A program made the position numbers and the translations under genes. Below the pieces are notes generated by a model. That model saw only the letters and a program-made list of their open reading frames with translations, was not told the origin of the DNA and made no database searches. From Saccoglossus kowalevskii (taxonomy: Eukaryota; Hemichordata; Enteropneusta; Harrimaniidae): 22,925 bases of DNA. Every line of letters starts with the position of its first letter. Position 1 is the stretch's first letter. This document shows, piece after piece, positions 9,010-19,366 of this stretch. The stretch lies in contig NW_003151771.1 of the NCBI RefSeq assembly GCF_000003605.2, positions 7,638-30,562 of the forward strand. Reading direction: 5' to 3'.

Positions 9010-9545
9010 CTAGCCTCGTCCACAGAGATTCTCAATGGTGGGTGGCAAGGCTGACCAAACAATCGGACAAAAGGACAAGTCCATTTCGCTCAAACGATGG
9101 ACGAAAAGTCTGGCCAACAAAGGGATGTTGTCCATGTGAAGCCAGACTTTGTAGTCTCGAACTATGGGTAGAAAATGAAGTAGTGCTAAGCGCACTTTTT
9201 TTCAGTTTGAGCCATTTGATATGGCAGTCCTGAATCTAACCCAGGGGCCATATTTTCCATTGGGCTTGTTCGTCCAATAGGTGCCCTTCCCAACATGTGA
9301 GGAAGGCATCCGTTTCCAGAGTCATAGCCGTGGCGAGTGGGTCCAAGGGGACCCCCTGCCTGAGGTTGGCAATTGCTGACCACCAGGGCAAGGCATCCCT
9401 CGCTTGGTCCGAGATTGTTACTCGACTCTCCAGTTCCTGTAAGAGAGCCTGGTGTTGCAACAAAAGTGTGCTGTAACAGGGGGTTGCGTAACGCGGCCTA
9501 GGGTAACTACCCTGTGAACCTCTGACATCAATTAGATGATCCACA
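9010..9545 (-). pseudogene. RNase H-like domain of the DIRS-like element
   Basis: Minus frames give ALPWWSAIANLRQGVPLDPL, then TLETDAFLTCWEGHLLDEQ, then LLHFLPIVRDYKVWLHMDN. These match the DIRS RNase H segments (LxWW...NLxxGVPL, LTTDASLTGWGAHL, HFLPxVRxxxVLVxTDN), including the two Asp-containing strands of the active site. The segments lie in more than one frame. The region follows RT in the expected order. Confidence 0.72.
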
Positions 9546-10210
9546 TTAGTTCTCGGAGGGACACAGAGGGAGCACTGACTAGACGTTCAGCTAGGTTGTT
9601 TAGGCTACGGGCTCGCGGCGACCATACCAAGCCCACTCCCGTGTCGAACTCCCTGGCCAAGAACACCAACTGTGTTGGCTGAGGGAGGAACTTGCTCGAT
9701 TTACTAGGAGGCACAACTGGTCTATAAAATCTGTTGTTAGCCTTACTGTTTGACTAACCACCCCTTGTTGGGTTTCGTAGCAACCAACCATCTATGTACA
9801 CGTTGATGTGTACCGATGTGATGTATAACGCACTCAACTACTTGGCCCAACAGGGTGAATCGAGGGAGTCGCTGGCTCACTTGGTGTACCAATATGTTTG
9901 GGTAAGTATCACTCAAATCTAGCGAGGCTAACCAGTATAAACAGAGCACAGAGAATAATATGGTGCTCGGCGTTTCCAGGAAGCTCATACTGATTTTGTC
10001 TGCTTAAGTCCAGAACGGGGCACAGCCACCTGTAGTCTCAGTTGTAGTCTTTGGAACCACCAATACTTGCGAGTAGAAGCCTGGACGCTGGGTCCCCTAT
10101 CCTGTGTATAATGCCCTTTGTAAACAAATTATCTACCTCCTGTCGGATTGCTCCCGCTTTGCGGGGGTCCCCTGGTAGTGCCCAAAACGGGGGCTGGTGC
10201 CAGGGGAGGA
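9545..10210 (-). pseudogene. Reverse transcriptase of the DIRS-like element, decayed
   Basis: In order from right to left, scattered over frames: RKAGAIRQEVDNLFTKGIIH, PGFYSQVLVVPK, CPVLDLSRQN, ASLDLSDTYPNILVHQVSQR, VYIDGWLLRNP, and QLVFLAREFDTGVGLVW. These correspond to the RT fingers (VPKxxGG, RPVLDLS), the first catalytic Asp (SLDLSDAY) and the YIDDW box. That box is YIDGW here (9784-9798), so the second active-site Asp is Gly. Frameshifts separate most of the blocks. No gag or RT start can be defined. Confidence 0.72.
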
Positions 10211-10535
10211 GATTGCAGCAGGATCGTGTAACCGTGTATCACCACCTGGAGAGTCCAGGATTCGATTATGCGCTTCCTCCGAACCGGAATACACTGGCAT
10301 ATGCAACAGAAATGTGTGGGTTCAGCAGTTCACATCGACATGATCTCTCCTCTGCCAAGGTGGGACCCCGCGAGGCCTATAGAAGTCGATATGTACCGAC
10401 TCTGCCTCCCGCCGAACATATGCCCATCCCCCTTGTCGCAAATGGAAGCATCAAACCTGATTCCCCTGCGTGCTGGGAAGGGAAACCCTAAGGAAGAGTG
10501 GGCACCACCTTGTCCCTTCTTCCTTGGGGTGCGTC

Positions 10536-10830
10536 GCTACATTTCAATCAAATTATTCAATCAAATATTTCACAATCACATACATTCACACACCAAACCA
10601 TATCGCAGCAACTTGAATATCTAAAAATGTAATCTAGAATTAAAGATATGTCCTAAACGGCCATTTTGAATATATACAAATTATGTATATTTCTGAAGCC
10701 TAGCCTTTTCCTAGACTTTTAATGTCAATCTAGGCCTCTCCCCGGAATGTATTGTGAATAATTTATTTCTGTTACAATTTGTGATGGGTCAAACCATAAA
10801 TTGACTGGACTAAATCGCATAATTCTCAGT
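10536..10830. repeat. Right inverted terminal repeat of the DIRS-like element
   Basis: This is the inverted partner of 7768-8105, with the 22-nt exact block at 10632-10653. The outer end is near 10830 (TTTAGTCCAGTCA reversed at about 10801-10813) and the inner end is near 10536. Confidence 0.8.
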
Positions 10831-10946
10831 TTTTAAGTTAATTTGACCCCACTCTGTTACAATTCTCACAACTATACTTTAAATGAGCTTTGTCACACGT
10901 AATTTCCGTGTGCTTATTAATCAAATGCTACTCGAGACATATTTAC

Positions 10947-10973
10947 CTTCATCACCATCACCAAGCCCAGAGT
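10947..10973 (-). CDS. Exon: 27-nt microexon encoding an acidic DSG motif
   Basis: A tight polypyrimidine acceptor (TTTTTTTCAG) is followed by 27 nt and an AAG/GTAAAT donor. With the G supplied by the upstream exon it reads DSGLGDGDE and leaves a G for the next exon (phase 1 to 1). Nine codons are added without changing frame, so inclusion could be regulated. The peptide resembles a phosphodegron-type DSG motif, but that is only pattern similarity. Confidence 0.6.
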
Positions 10974-11207
10974 CTGAAAAAAAGATGTTATATAATAGTT
11001 GTAACATTTATTGTATAAACTGCAATCAACGTAAGCTGAAAATTAATTACAGATTACAACTATAACCTAAATATTTTCAGTTGGTTTAAGCTATATAATA
11101 TCAAAACAACAAGACTAGTTGCACTTTTATAACATTAGTTTTGAATGTATGTCAACCAGTTAAACAGTCACCAAAATTTTCTTTACTCTTTCTGTCTTTT
11201 TTCTCAC

Positions 11208-11473
11208 CTAAAGATTGTCCTGAAGTACGATTGGTAGTCTTGTCAGTGCTTGGATCATGTTTTCGACGAATAGGTCCATGAGTCATGTGAACAGGTGTAT
11301 GCTTAGTATACTTATTATATTGAACTGCTGCGTTTTTAGTATCCACGTTAACACTAACGTTTCTGTCAACGTGAACAGCTATACGCTCTGGATAATTTTC
11401 ATCATCTAGATCCATTGTCTGATTATCGAAGGCCATTGGCTTATCGCCATAATTTCTTGAGTGCCTATGACAA
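11208..11473 (-). CDS. Exon: acidic/basic flexible N-terminal region of the ZU5-UPA gene
   Basis: The reading frame is open from an acceptor-like CTTATTTTAG (AG at 11474-11475) to a TTTAG/GTGAGA donor at 11207. If the acceptor is used, the exon enters in phase 2 and reads CHRHSRNYGDKPMAFDNQ. If it is the first coding exon, the Met at 11436 starts MAFDNQTMDLDDENYPERI. The Met has C at -3 and G at +4, a weak context, which favours an internal exon. The product is polar and low in hydrophobics, with a cysteine and basic residues at its start such as often follow a membrane segment. Reading past the donor reaches a stop at 11152-11154. Confidence 0.6.
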
Positions 11474-12121
11474 CTAAAATAAGATCCAGATTAGCGGTAG
11501 CTTGATATTTAGTACAAACTACTTAAATATATAATTCGTATTTAAGAGGTGATTCGGATAGATACTATACCATATCCATGATATGTTTCCAGCCATCACT
11601 GTACTGCAAATACCAAGCGTCCACCAGTTTGTTGTTTGTTTGTTGTACTAGTTATTGGTCACACTGTCTGGAAATAATATTATTAATATTACTAAATTAC
11701 GATACTATATAGTAATTCCTAACACGCACGGCAGAGAAAGATTGCCCTAACAAATACAAATGTCGTTTGGCACTTCAATCTACTACCTCAACTATCACAC
11801 TATTGTTGGCTAATATTTCTACATCAAATACTGAGATATTAGTGTAGTAAGCCACCACCTAAAAATGCTATTGAAACATGATTTGAGAAGCCTATTCTAA
11901 ATAAAGCTGTCCACTAGCAATGCAACCTATTTTACTTTGCCCTCATGCAAAAACTGAGATAAACACACACTTTTCGCGGCGTTTTAAATACAAATTATAA
12001 TATGACCAGTGTGAATCTAGCTAGATTGGCTGACGCCAGGGTTTATATCTGGCAATATATGACTCGGGCCCTGTTTGATGAATAATTAAAAAACAAAAAA
12101 TGGAATAAACTTAATTGAAAT
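11474..12121. other. Gap between the two divergent genes
   Basis: No gene is supported here. A TTTCCAG acceptor-like site on the minus strand near 11668 and a short readable peptide (LVDAWYLQYSDGWKH) were examined, but every frame from that acceptor meets a stop. If the receptor exon at 11208-11473 is internal, this gap is intron. Confidence 0.4.
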
Positions 12122-12175
12122 ATGATAAATATTGTCGTCTGCAAGTCACTAGCGGCATTTTCGGAACATAGTAAT

Positions 12176-12452
12176 ATGTCAGACGACGAGCCTCAGATCA
12201 ATTTTGATCTCAATTTCAAATGGGACCAGCTGGATGAAATTGATGCTACTGATGAAGAACTTCTTCAAGCTACAATTAAATGGGAGCAACAGAACGCCGG
12301 CGATAATAACGAGCCAGATCAACAGATGCCGGTGTCTGCCGAAGGGCAAGGATTCCCGGAATTTTCTGAAGAAATGGTCGAAAACTTGGCAGCAAAGACA
12401 AATGAAGTTAATACTAACGCCTCCACAGAATGGGGTGTGAAATTACTAAAAT
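12176..12452 (+). CDS. First coding exon of a Crypton-derived (DUF3504-like) protein
   Basis: The Met at 12176 has A at -3 and opens MSDDEPQINFDLNFKWDQLD. The exon carries acidic and Gln/Asn-rich sequence and then FPEFSEEMVENLAAKTNE and NTNASTEWGVKLLK before an AAAT/GTAAGT donor (phase 1). The order of an acidic start, an F(P)xxSEEExxxLxxxK helix and NTxxxTxWGVxxFxxW is the usual N-terminus of the KCTD1/QRICH1/ZMYM-related proteins that descend from Crypton tyrosine recombinases and of many invertebrate paralogues. The family match is by remembered pattern. An earlier in-frame Met at 12122 is possible but adds an unlike segment. The recombinase-like domain itself is not found downstream. Confidence 0.6.
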
Positions 12453-12721
12453 GTAAGTGTGATAAAAGTCAAAATTTAAAAAGTAACAAATCGTAAATAT
12501 AGTTTGTACCGGCGATGGCCGCCATTTTCGTTGTTGGTAAACAGTGCGTTGAACGTTTGACCCCATGATGACCCAATTTCCGTACTAAAATTATGTGTTT
12601 TTTTGTGCTGCGTTCGGTGATTATTTCCCTCCAAATATGCTAATTTCCCCCTGAGAGGTCTTATATCCGCTACCAAATACCCTTGCGTGCCGTTTATAAC
12701 CTCTAAATAAAACATTTTCAG

Positions 12722-12766
12722 GGTGTACTATTAAAAAAAAACGCGTCAATATCACAGTTGAGTGGT
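12722..12766 (+). CDS. Possible second, terminal exon of the Crypton-like ORF
   Basis: A CATTTTCAG acceptor ends at 12721. Joining the T left by the first exon to GG gives Trp, so the sequence continues KLLKWCTIKKKRVNITVEW and stops. This yields a 107-residue protein that ends just after the helix where family members normally continue. The Trp fits the family, but the rest does not match anything I know, and the A9 run may be a frameshift site. The 269-nt intron (12453-12721) contains an AATAAA and a GCCGCCATTTT motif of YY1 type near 12520. Confidence 0.35.
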
Positions 12767-15260
12767 AGTAACCAATGCTGTCAAAATATTAGAATGAACT
12801 CTTATGATTATTATCAAAACACAGATGAGACGGTTCTTGTCAAGTTGAAAGTATTGTGACTATAATTTCAAATTTACCCCTAACAACAACAAAATTTGTA
12901 TTGAACACTACATGTTAATAATTTAATAACACTATCATATCTATCGGTGTTTATTTCAAATTTGTTTTTTGAGAACGAAAAATCTAGCCTTAATTGCAAT
13001 TATTTTGAAATTGATGAACACTATGATTCATCCAAAACGTAACGTGTTACTTCATGAATCCATCAGCTTGAAATTTTCGTGTACAATGTTCAAAGTCTAA
13101 AAGCCGAATTTATGCGATTCGAAAATTTCAAAGCATATATCTATGTGAAGTTATAACATTGGCCAAATATACGCCTACAATATATAAATACACTGTATTC
13201 ATGAATATAATTTCTTGGTAATTCGATATAGTGCTTTCTATTTAATGTGGTAAATATATACATGTGCGTATTATATACAGATTCGATCGCGCTTTTTGAA
13301 TATTCACCATTATATTCGCATCCATGAAATAGTTATTATTAAGTTGTTGTGAGTTTAATGTTCAGTTTCGTTACATATGCTGTTACAAAATCCGACCAAT
13401 ACTATACACGAAGTACCACTTCGGGTAGTAATCAATTAATAAACGCAACTTTGTTCTTTGAGTCAGATATTCCAAAAATTACAGGAAATTTTCAAAAACG
13501 AGAGCAGATATATTTATTTTAAGCTCACAATTGTCTTATAATTGGTTTATTTGCTGTGACACGTTATTGACTATGTCTATATCATTTTTAACCAGACATT
13601 CGCATAGAATTATTGGAAATTGTAGTAACAACAATTTACCACACCGCATGAACCAGCACACGCATTCACAGTACATGTTATGCGATGCGACTGTGTTGCT
13701 AACAAGGCGTGGAACAACTAACATGTTATTCGCTGTAACCTATAGGCTGGTACTGACAACAGGTACTTGATGCAGCAGGTACTTGATATTTATTAATATA
13801 CGTGAAAACGCACTAAAAAGCATTATTCGGAGCATTATTTCTAACAATAGGCATAAACTACTTTAATCGGTATTCGATAATTAATTAATTCAGGCATAAG
13901 GTAAGTAGACAAATTACAGATTAAAAAAGCTGGAAAAATAGTAAAGTAAAATTCAATGAGTGGATATGACACACCATGCGATATTCACGATGCGACGACA
14001 CCAACTTATCATAGTTTAATTCACGACGTACAAGAAACAACATACTCAGCAAGAAGACTGTACAGCTCAGTACACAAAACAACTTCGGGTATGAATACAG
14101 AATTTTAGAACGGACTATGACCCTAACCTAGTATTTTTGAAACGTTGTAATGTGACAAAAAACAAAATAAAGCTATCGAAATCGTTACTCCGGGGGCGAC
14201 TCGAAAAAATCGTCATTCTCTCAAAGAAACATTAAATGAGTGTATCATTAATATTGGGGTGAATATATACAAGTAAAAAGAAATGGATTTCAACACTGAT
14301 TCAGTACACATTCATAGAATAAAATCAGAATGATGATAGAACCTAAATAGCCAAATGCCCAACCAGAACTCGTTAAGTTTGAGTAACAGCAACAATAGAC
14401 ACGACTATATTTAAGTATTCTGGGCGATTAATTATTGGGTAAACAATCTAGAAATATATAACAATTGTAATATGAATTTGAGATATGTTACAGAATACAA
14501 AATTCTGCAAGCAGCAGTAATTAGCTTGGACCACTTGGTTATTAAATTCACGCTGCTATAAATAAGTTATACGTTAGTTTATGTTGGGTTGCTAGTGATA
14601 TATCCACTAACAGACTTTCGAAATAAACGACTGTTGGTCAACACTTATGGTTATATATCCTTTAGAACGTGTTGTTTATTGGTAGCTAAGTGTCAAAAAT
14701 GCCCTTCCCCACGCAGTATATGGGCATTTGCTTGCATACTAGAGACGCGCCCTCTCAATCCTGTGATAGATGTTAGATAATCTATGTGATAGCATGCTTA
14801 TCTAAAATGATTAGGTCACATGGCCATTCTATTTTCGGGTAGAGTTTCTGAGATTTTTTCAGAGTTTCATTACTTTGTTAAAAAAACATGGTCGACATGA
14901 ATAGTTGTCACATAAATAGTTGACGATTTATGCCACAATCAGCCTCCAACGTTGGCATCAAAAGTTGTGGAAAACTGTGTGAAAAAATGCAGCGCCGGTG
15001 TTTTGGGTTTAGCAAACAATCTAAACACGCTCTACACGCACGGTTACTAGAAGAATTCTAAAGTAACAGCGCTACACGTCGCCATTTCCGACATTTTATT
15101 CTGTAGCTTACCACGCAATGTTACACAGCGTCTGATTGGGCACATTTACGACAAGCGCGTTCAATTGGCCATTTGTTTAACATAAAATACGCGTTTACCC
15201 AGGCTTATCCCACACGGGTTTGTGGAGTATATATATATTTGCCGCTAAAATAAGACTTAT
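12767..15260. other. Non-coding AT-rich stretch
   Basis: I see no gene, RNA gene or element here. Open frames are short and lack matches. The only structure is a 15-16 bp direct duplication (CAGGTACTTGAT twice) at about 13759-13785. If the Crypton-like gene continues, its exons should lie here or beyond, but none was recognised. Confidence 0.45.
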
Positions 15261-15267
15261 TGCCATT

Positions 15268-16035
15268 GACATGGACAAATATCTGACCACTGGGGGACAG
15301 GTAAAAGTCAATACGGACAGTAGGAAACTTAAAACAATGTTATAGAAATACTTCTAGATGATCTACAGGAATAATTCTGTGAATATGACCATCACAAAAC
15401 GGGAGAAAATGAACAAACAAAAACATCTAAAGGCAAAACAAAGAAATGTAATAGAATGTAGGCCTATTACTGAATTGTTCTGACTCTTGTGAAGCTAATT
15501 TCGGATTTATCAATTCTGTGTATGGGCCTGGAACCACCCGGTACAACGCAGAGCTTGCCACGTCACAACTTTCTCGTGTACCTACTAGTATTCATCATGA
15601 CAACATTGATTTCAGTACAGTCAATCGTCCACTTCGTCGATATGTTGGGACCAATTCAAACCGAAGTCAACACTCAAGACTTTCCGTGAAAGCCATGAAC
15701 TAGTTGTCAGCGAATATAAGATAAACGTGAAAGCGTTTATTTACATTTTGATAAAACTGAATCAGATGACCAGTGTTCGAATGACATTACAATTGATATG
15801 TCTGTGCGTGGACTAAAAAAGTAAATCACTAGACATTGCGGAAGCTGAATGTGTTAATCTGGTGACAGCTTTATCAGTACAACATCGTGACTCTAGCCCT
15901 ATCAATGATAATAATGATGAAGTTCATTAACACTGGATTGTGAATTGTTTCATATAGGACACTGCTACACCGCATGGCTAGACATGGCTAATGGCGTTGG
16001 AGATGTAACTGACAATGTTGTAAAACAAAACTAAA
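15268..16035 (+). pseudogene. Coding-like fragments of an unidentified protein
   Basis: Several plus-strand pieces look protein-like but change frame. A Met at about 15271 gives MDKYLTTGGQ before a GTAAAA. An open frame at 15455-15703 reads NSVYGPGTTRYNAELATSQL and onward. A further piece (HFDKTESDDQCSND, SVRGLKK) shifts into SLDIAEAECVNLVTALSVQH, stopping near 15930. The last is TAWLDMANGVGDVTDNVV near 15975-16030. Codon use is unlike the AT-rich flanks. They could be exons of one gene or a decayed mobile-element protein. No domain is recognised. The final piece overlaps, on the opposite strand, the end of a transposase relic, so it may be a shadow. Confidence 0.3.
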
Positions 16036-16039
16036 TTTA

Positions 16040-16440
16040 TGTTGATGTGTTGGTACAATCATGAAGCGTACAATACAATGATATCTTTCATAATCAAACA
16101 CTGGTCGCTTGATTAGTGGTCTAACATTTTCCCTAGCTTCTTCAAAAAAAAAGAAACTTGTAAGTATCTGTTGTACCGTTGAACACCTTGAAATACGTAA
16201 TACCTCCCAAAATGCACAGAAGTTGCACAGTCACGCTCACCGATTTCGTGGAGCGTTGTATTTCGACTGCACGCTCACCTCTGAGAGCATGGCCGAAGTG
16301 CGGGTTCATATCGTTACTGAATCTTACTCCAGCTTCACAAAAAAAATGTATCTTCATGGAGGACAATGGTGTGAAGGAAATTGCCAAAGTCGTTGCAATA
16401 TTACCTTTTGCTAATTGTTTTCCTCGCTACCGAAGTTAAC
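16040..16440 (-). pseudogene. IS630/Tc1-like DDE transposase relic
   Basis: The minus frame reads IHFFCEAGVRFSNDMNPHFG, HALRGERAVEIQ, VSVTVQLLCILGGITYFKVF and NGTTDTYKFLFF. After a one-base shift in a nine-A run (16144-16152 on the plus strand) it reads EARENVRPLIKRPVFDYE and ends VPTHQHK. This is the order of eukaryotic IS630-type endonucleases: FFDEAG (first Asp), GHAxxGxRAVE, a LxxLxGIxYFxVxxGTT strand pair, RPVFxxxD and VDNCPTH (second Asp). The first Asp is Cys here and the residue before CPTH is not Asp, so the protein would be inactive. The third acidic region is not visible. Terminal repeats were not found. Confidence 0.6.
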
Positions 16441-16442
16441 AT

Positions 16443-19366
16443 TTTGAAAGTCCATGCACCTCCGTAATATTAGTTCTCATTGTTCGTGCAATCGCGAAAC
16501 AGGAGTATAGAAAGTTGAAAACTAGAAACGATCTACACACAAAAGAGAACTGCGATAAATGTGTGCGGCGAACACGCAAATAAAACAGAAATAAAAAAAC
16601 TGAATATGGAATAAAGACAAAAAAACTTTTGGAAATCTCCACCTGCCATATGCGGGTAAGGTAGGGTGACCTCTTCCACCCCTCGCTGTGCGTGTAGTCG
16701 GTTAAGTTGTGCAGTTACGAGTATGTTTACTAAAATAAACAAATAATGCTATAATTTAAACATCGAAAATACACTGCCCAATAGCTACCTCAAATAAAAG
16801 GCTGTAGCTAAAAATAAAAGGCCCTGGGTGTTTAGGTGGCAATGTGTATACTGACGAAATATGTCATTATTTCTTGGGTTACTATATATTTCAGGTGAAG
16901 CTCTACCTGCGATGCAACTTACCTTTAGCATTTATGTTCTACAAAACATAACATAGGCCTGCCAAAACATTTACGTAATAAACATCGACAACGAAAGATT
17001 GCGCTCGACTGATTTATGTATTTGATTGATTGAGTTTAGAGGTCATGTCAGTGGGTGTATATTCGTGACGTAGGAGGCGTTGTTTGCTCATATTTGTTTG
17101 GCGACATGTGACTTTGTGACTATGTTCTGGTTTATGTAAATATTGATAGATGGTTATACTTTTATACCAGTACTCTCAAATAATATAATGGCTATCTAAA
17201 ATTGCACTATTTTGAAGCCAATTTTAAAAACAAACCTCATGGTTGAGATGAAACTGTTAATTGTATCAATAAAGTATTTTGACACAGTCTATATAACACA
17301 ATTTTCCCAGAGGGAGACAATTTCCCCTGCAAGAAAGCTTTAGCTTGTGCAAAACCCCACGAATACTTCCGCCTGTAAGTTGGCGGGAGAGTTGCCGTGT
17401 AAATGGACTAGTTTTCGAGTAAAACACTTCTGCACGTCAGTTTAAGTACTTTAGCCACCACACTCACCTTTAATATATTGACTGTCTGCCTGTGGTCTTC
17501 ATTAGCTTAAAAGGAAACACAAACACTTCGCCATGTTGAGATATTTCACAGTCTGCATGACGTCATGTCATGACGTTCTACTTGGAAGAAACCCCAGCAT
17601 GCATCGCCATAGAACCATTGTTGTCATGAAGGACACCGATACATTTCGTTTACTTGGCATGCACAATATAGACAATAGCAAAAGTAATTCCAGCGTACTG
17701 TGTTCCAGCAAAATGAAAAAAAAAAGAACACAATGATTTTTGAGCCTTTGAGCGGACTTCAAATCGGATCAAGTACCCTACACCTATGGGCGGGCATTAT
17801 CTAGATACACGGGGACAATCGGTAAGCAAAATTTCTCGAGAATAATAAGTCAGATTACGTACTTTATTCTTAATCGTAGATATTACTTGAAAACTAACCA
17901 GTATAGTCGAAGAGACATAGGAAATCTGGCGAGTCGGGTACAATTACAATAAGGGCAATTCCCATTGATGGTATTCACAATAACCATCAGGCATTCAAAC
18001 ATAATTGTGGGGCATCTATTTCCTTTTACGCGACTTCCAAGTCAAAATAAAATATTTTATTCAGATAATGTTTATTCTCATTTAATATAGATATTTCCAT
18101 GTAGATCTTGTACACACTTTTATAATGCTAATAATGTCTTGTCTATATGATGTTTTCGTAGCAGAGATGATCAATTCATTGTGTTCACCTACAGGTAGTG
18201 TAATTGCATTGTGTCAACACAGGTGGCGCTATTCAGCACAGACGGTTGGTTTGCGGCGATCTGAGTGTCAATGACTGTAAGTGTCATCCAACACAGCCAT
18301 ACATGCTTGCATGTGGGATACAATGAATATTTGACAACATTTTTGAAACGAATTTTACAGCATTACCTCCGGCTCAACTCGCATGATTCATTCGAATTTG
18401 ATTTCATTTACCGACAATGCTATCACCACGGCATGATATCATTATTGTGTGTGACACAATAGTGTGCTTTTATATGTTTACATTTGACGACCACATGGAA
18501 TTAAAGTTCAAACCCAACTTGAACTAACCATGTTCTTCTTTTATGATATTCCAATTATATGTATGAGCGTGTTACCAAATGGGTGACTATACCTTACGTG
18601 CACTACTTCGTTTCTCAGAGTGCTATACATTCTATAGTAGTCTGAATTCGTTTCCAGCCTGGCATGGTCGGCGATATTTATTGCGCCATCAGACGAAAAT
18701 TGTCTTCGTGGCAGTTTGAATCCGTCGACGAGGGCGTTACAACCATCGCAGGTAAATTAAGTCGCCGTAAGTGGCGGGGAGGTCGTGCACTATACAAACA
18801 CCATAGTTCAACAACTAGATCACGCAAATAAAAACTGAAACGGAAAATTGTTATCTGCAATGTAATATGATACCATTAAACATTACCCAGAAACCTTGCA
18901 CAACAAACATTATAGCACATTATATGAATTAAAGCTATAATGGGTTAATTTAATACTAGTATATAATTATGGGAAGAGGGCCAAACTTATCACAAACATG
19001 GGCTTCAATTCTGTAATGTTAATCCTTGTGATCATGGAAAATCAGTCATTTCTATGACACTGGCTATAGCTATATATATGCATGCTATCAAGGAAATATT
19101 TTGACCCACTACCACGAAAAACGATAGATTTTCCAATAAGATTTGCATAGCCCCAAACGGAAGTTAATTTACATGGATACAAGTTTTCAGTTCACGTGAT
19201 ATTAAAATGACACGCCCGCCGGCAAAAACCTTTATATGATTTACATTAGCTCAGATGTTAGAGGATTTATCTATGGACAACTTTTAAATAGAACTGCACA
19301 GTCGTAGCCAAAGCGCAAGGTCGGCTTCATAATAGAGTTGTGAATGATTGTGTAGCTACATTATAT
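16443..19366. other. Non-coding stretch with a CRE-like pair
   Basis: No gene is supported. A full palindromic TGACGTCA lies at 17558-17565 and a TGACGT half-site at 17571-17576, with another TGACGT near 17066. The remainder is AT-rich sequence with short open frames lacking matches. Confidence 0.4.

Larger units (their letters stand above)
7768..10830 (-). mobile_element. Decayed DIRS-like tyrosine-recombinase retrotransposon
   Basis: The element lies on the minus strand of the host-gene intron, between exons 10947-10973 and 6442-6479. Protein order from right to left is RT, RNase H and tyrosine recombinase, and inverted terminal repeats flank the whole. This is the DIRS layout, in which integration uses a recombinase rather than a DDE integrase. 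About 3.1 kb remains, less than a full element; no gag is recognisable and the coding region is broken by stops and shifts. The region is clearly richer in G and C than its surroundings. Host and element share orientation. Confidence 0.75.
595..11473 (-). other. Gene model: UNC5-like ZU5-UPA protein, seven exons, incomplete at both ends
   Basis: Seven minus-strand exons join in one frame: 11473-11208, 10973-10947, 6479-6442, 5265-5179, 2199-1468, 1254-1123 and 750-595. Phases match at each junction (1, 1, 0, 0, 0, 0) and every intron is GT...AG. Counted from the Met at 11436, the spliced product is about 467 residues up to the last visible exon: a flexible acidic region (1-200), ZU5 (about 200-335) and UPA (about 345-467). 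This order is that of the cytoplasmic half of UNC5 netrin receptors and related ZU5-UPA-death proteins, where ZU5 and UPA pack together and restrain a C-terminal death domain. Here the death domain would lie left of position 1. Extracellular and membrane parts were not found, so the protein could be a receptor with upstream exons outside the window or a soluble relative. The domain order and phases are read from the sequence; the receptor role is inferred. Confidence 0.8.

Noticed and set aside
8760-9233. Plus-strand open frames over the recombinase and RNase H region
   Set aside because: The antisense frames carry the recognisable RNase H and recombinase motifs.
10051-10624. Plus-strand open frames of 146 and 118 codons
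   Set aside because: They are antisense to the start of the DIRS-like reverse transcriptase and its leader, reflect the locally low AT content, and match no family.
11541-11700. Possible further minus-strand exon reading LVDAWYLQYSDGWKH upstream of the receptor exons
   Set aside because: From the best acceptor (TTATTTCCAG) all three frames meet stops within a few codons, and the alternative CTAG acceptor gives the right frame only for an unrelated peptide.
12476-12715. 79-codon minus-strand ORF
   Set aside because: It falls in the predicted intron of the Crypton-like ORF, has no recognisable domain and no partner exons.
16109-16439. Plus-strand frames of 101 and 86 codons, one faintly like an armadillo repeat (LLNLTPASQKKCIFMEDNG)
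   Set aside because: The minus strand of the same bases gives a coherent ordered match to an IS630-type endonuclease, which explains the open frames better.
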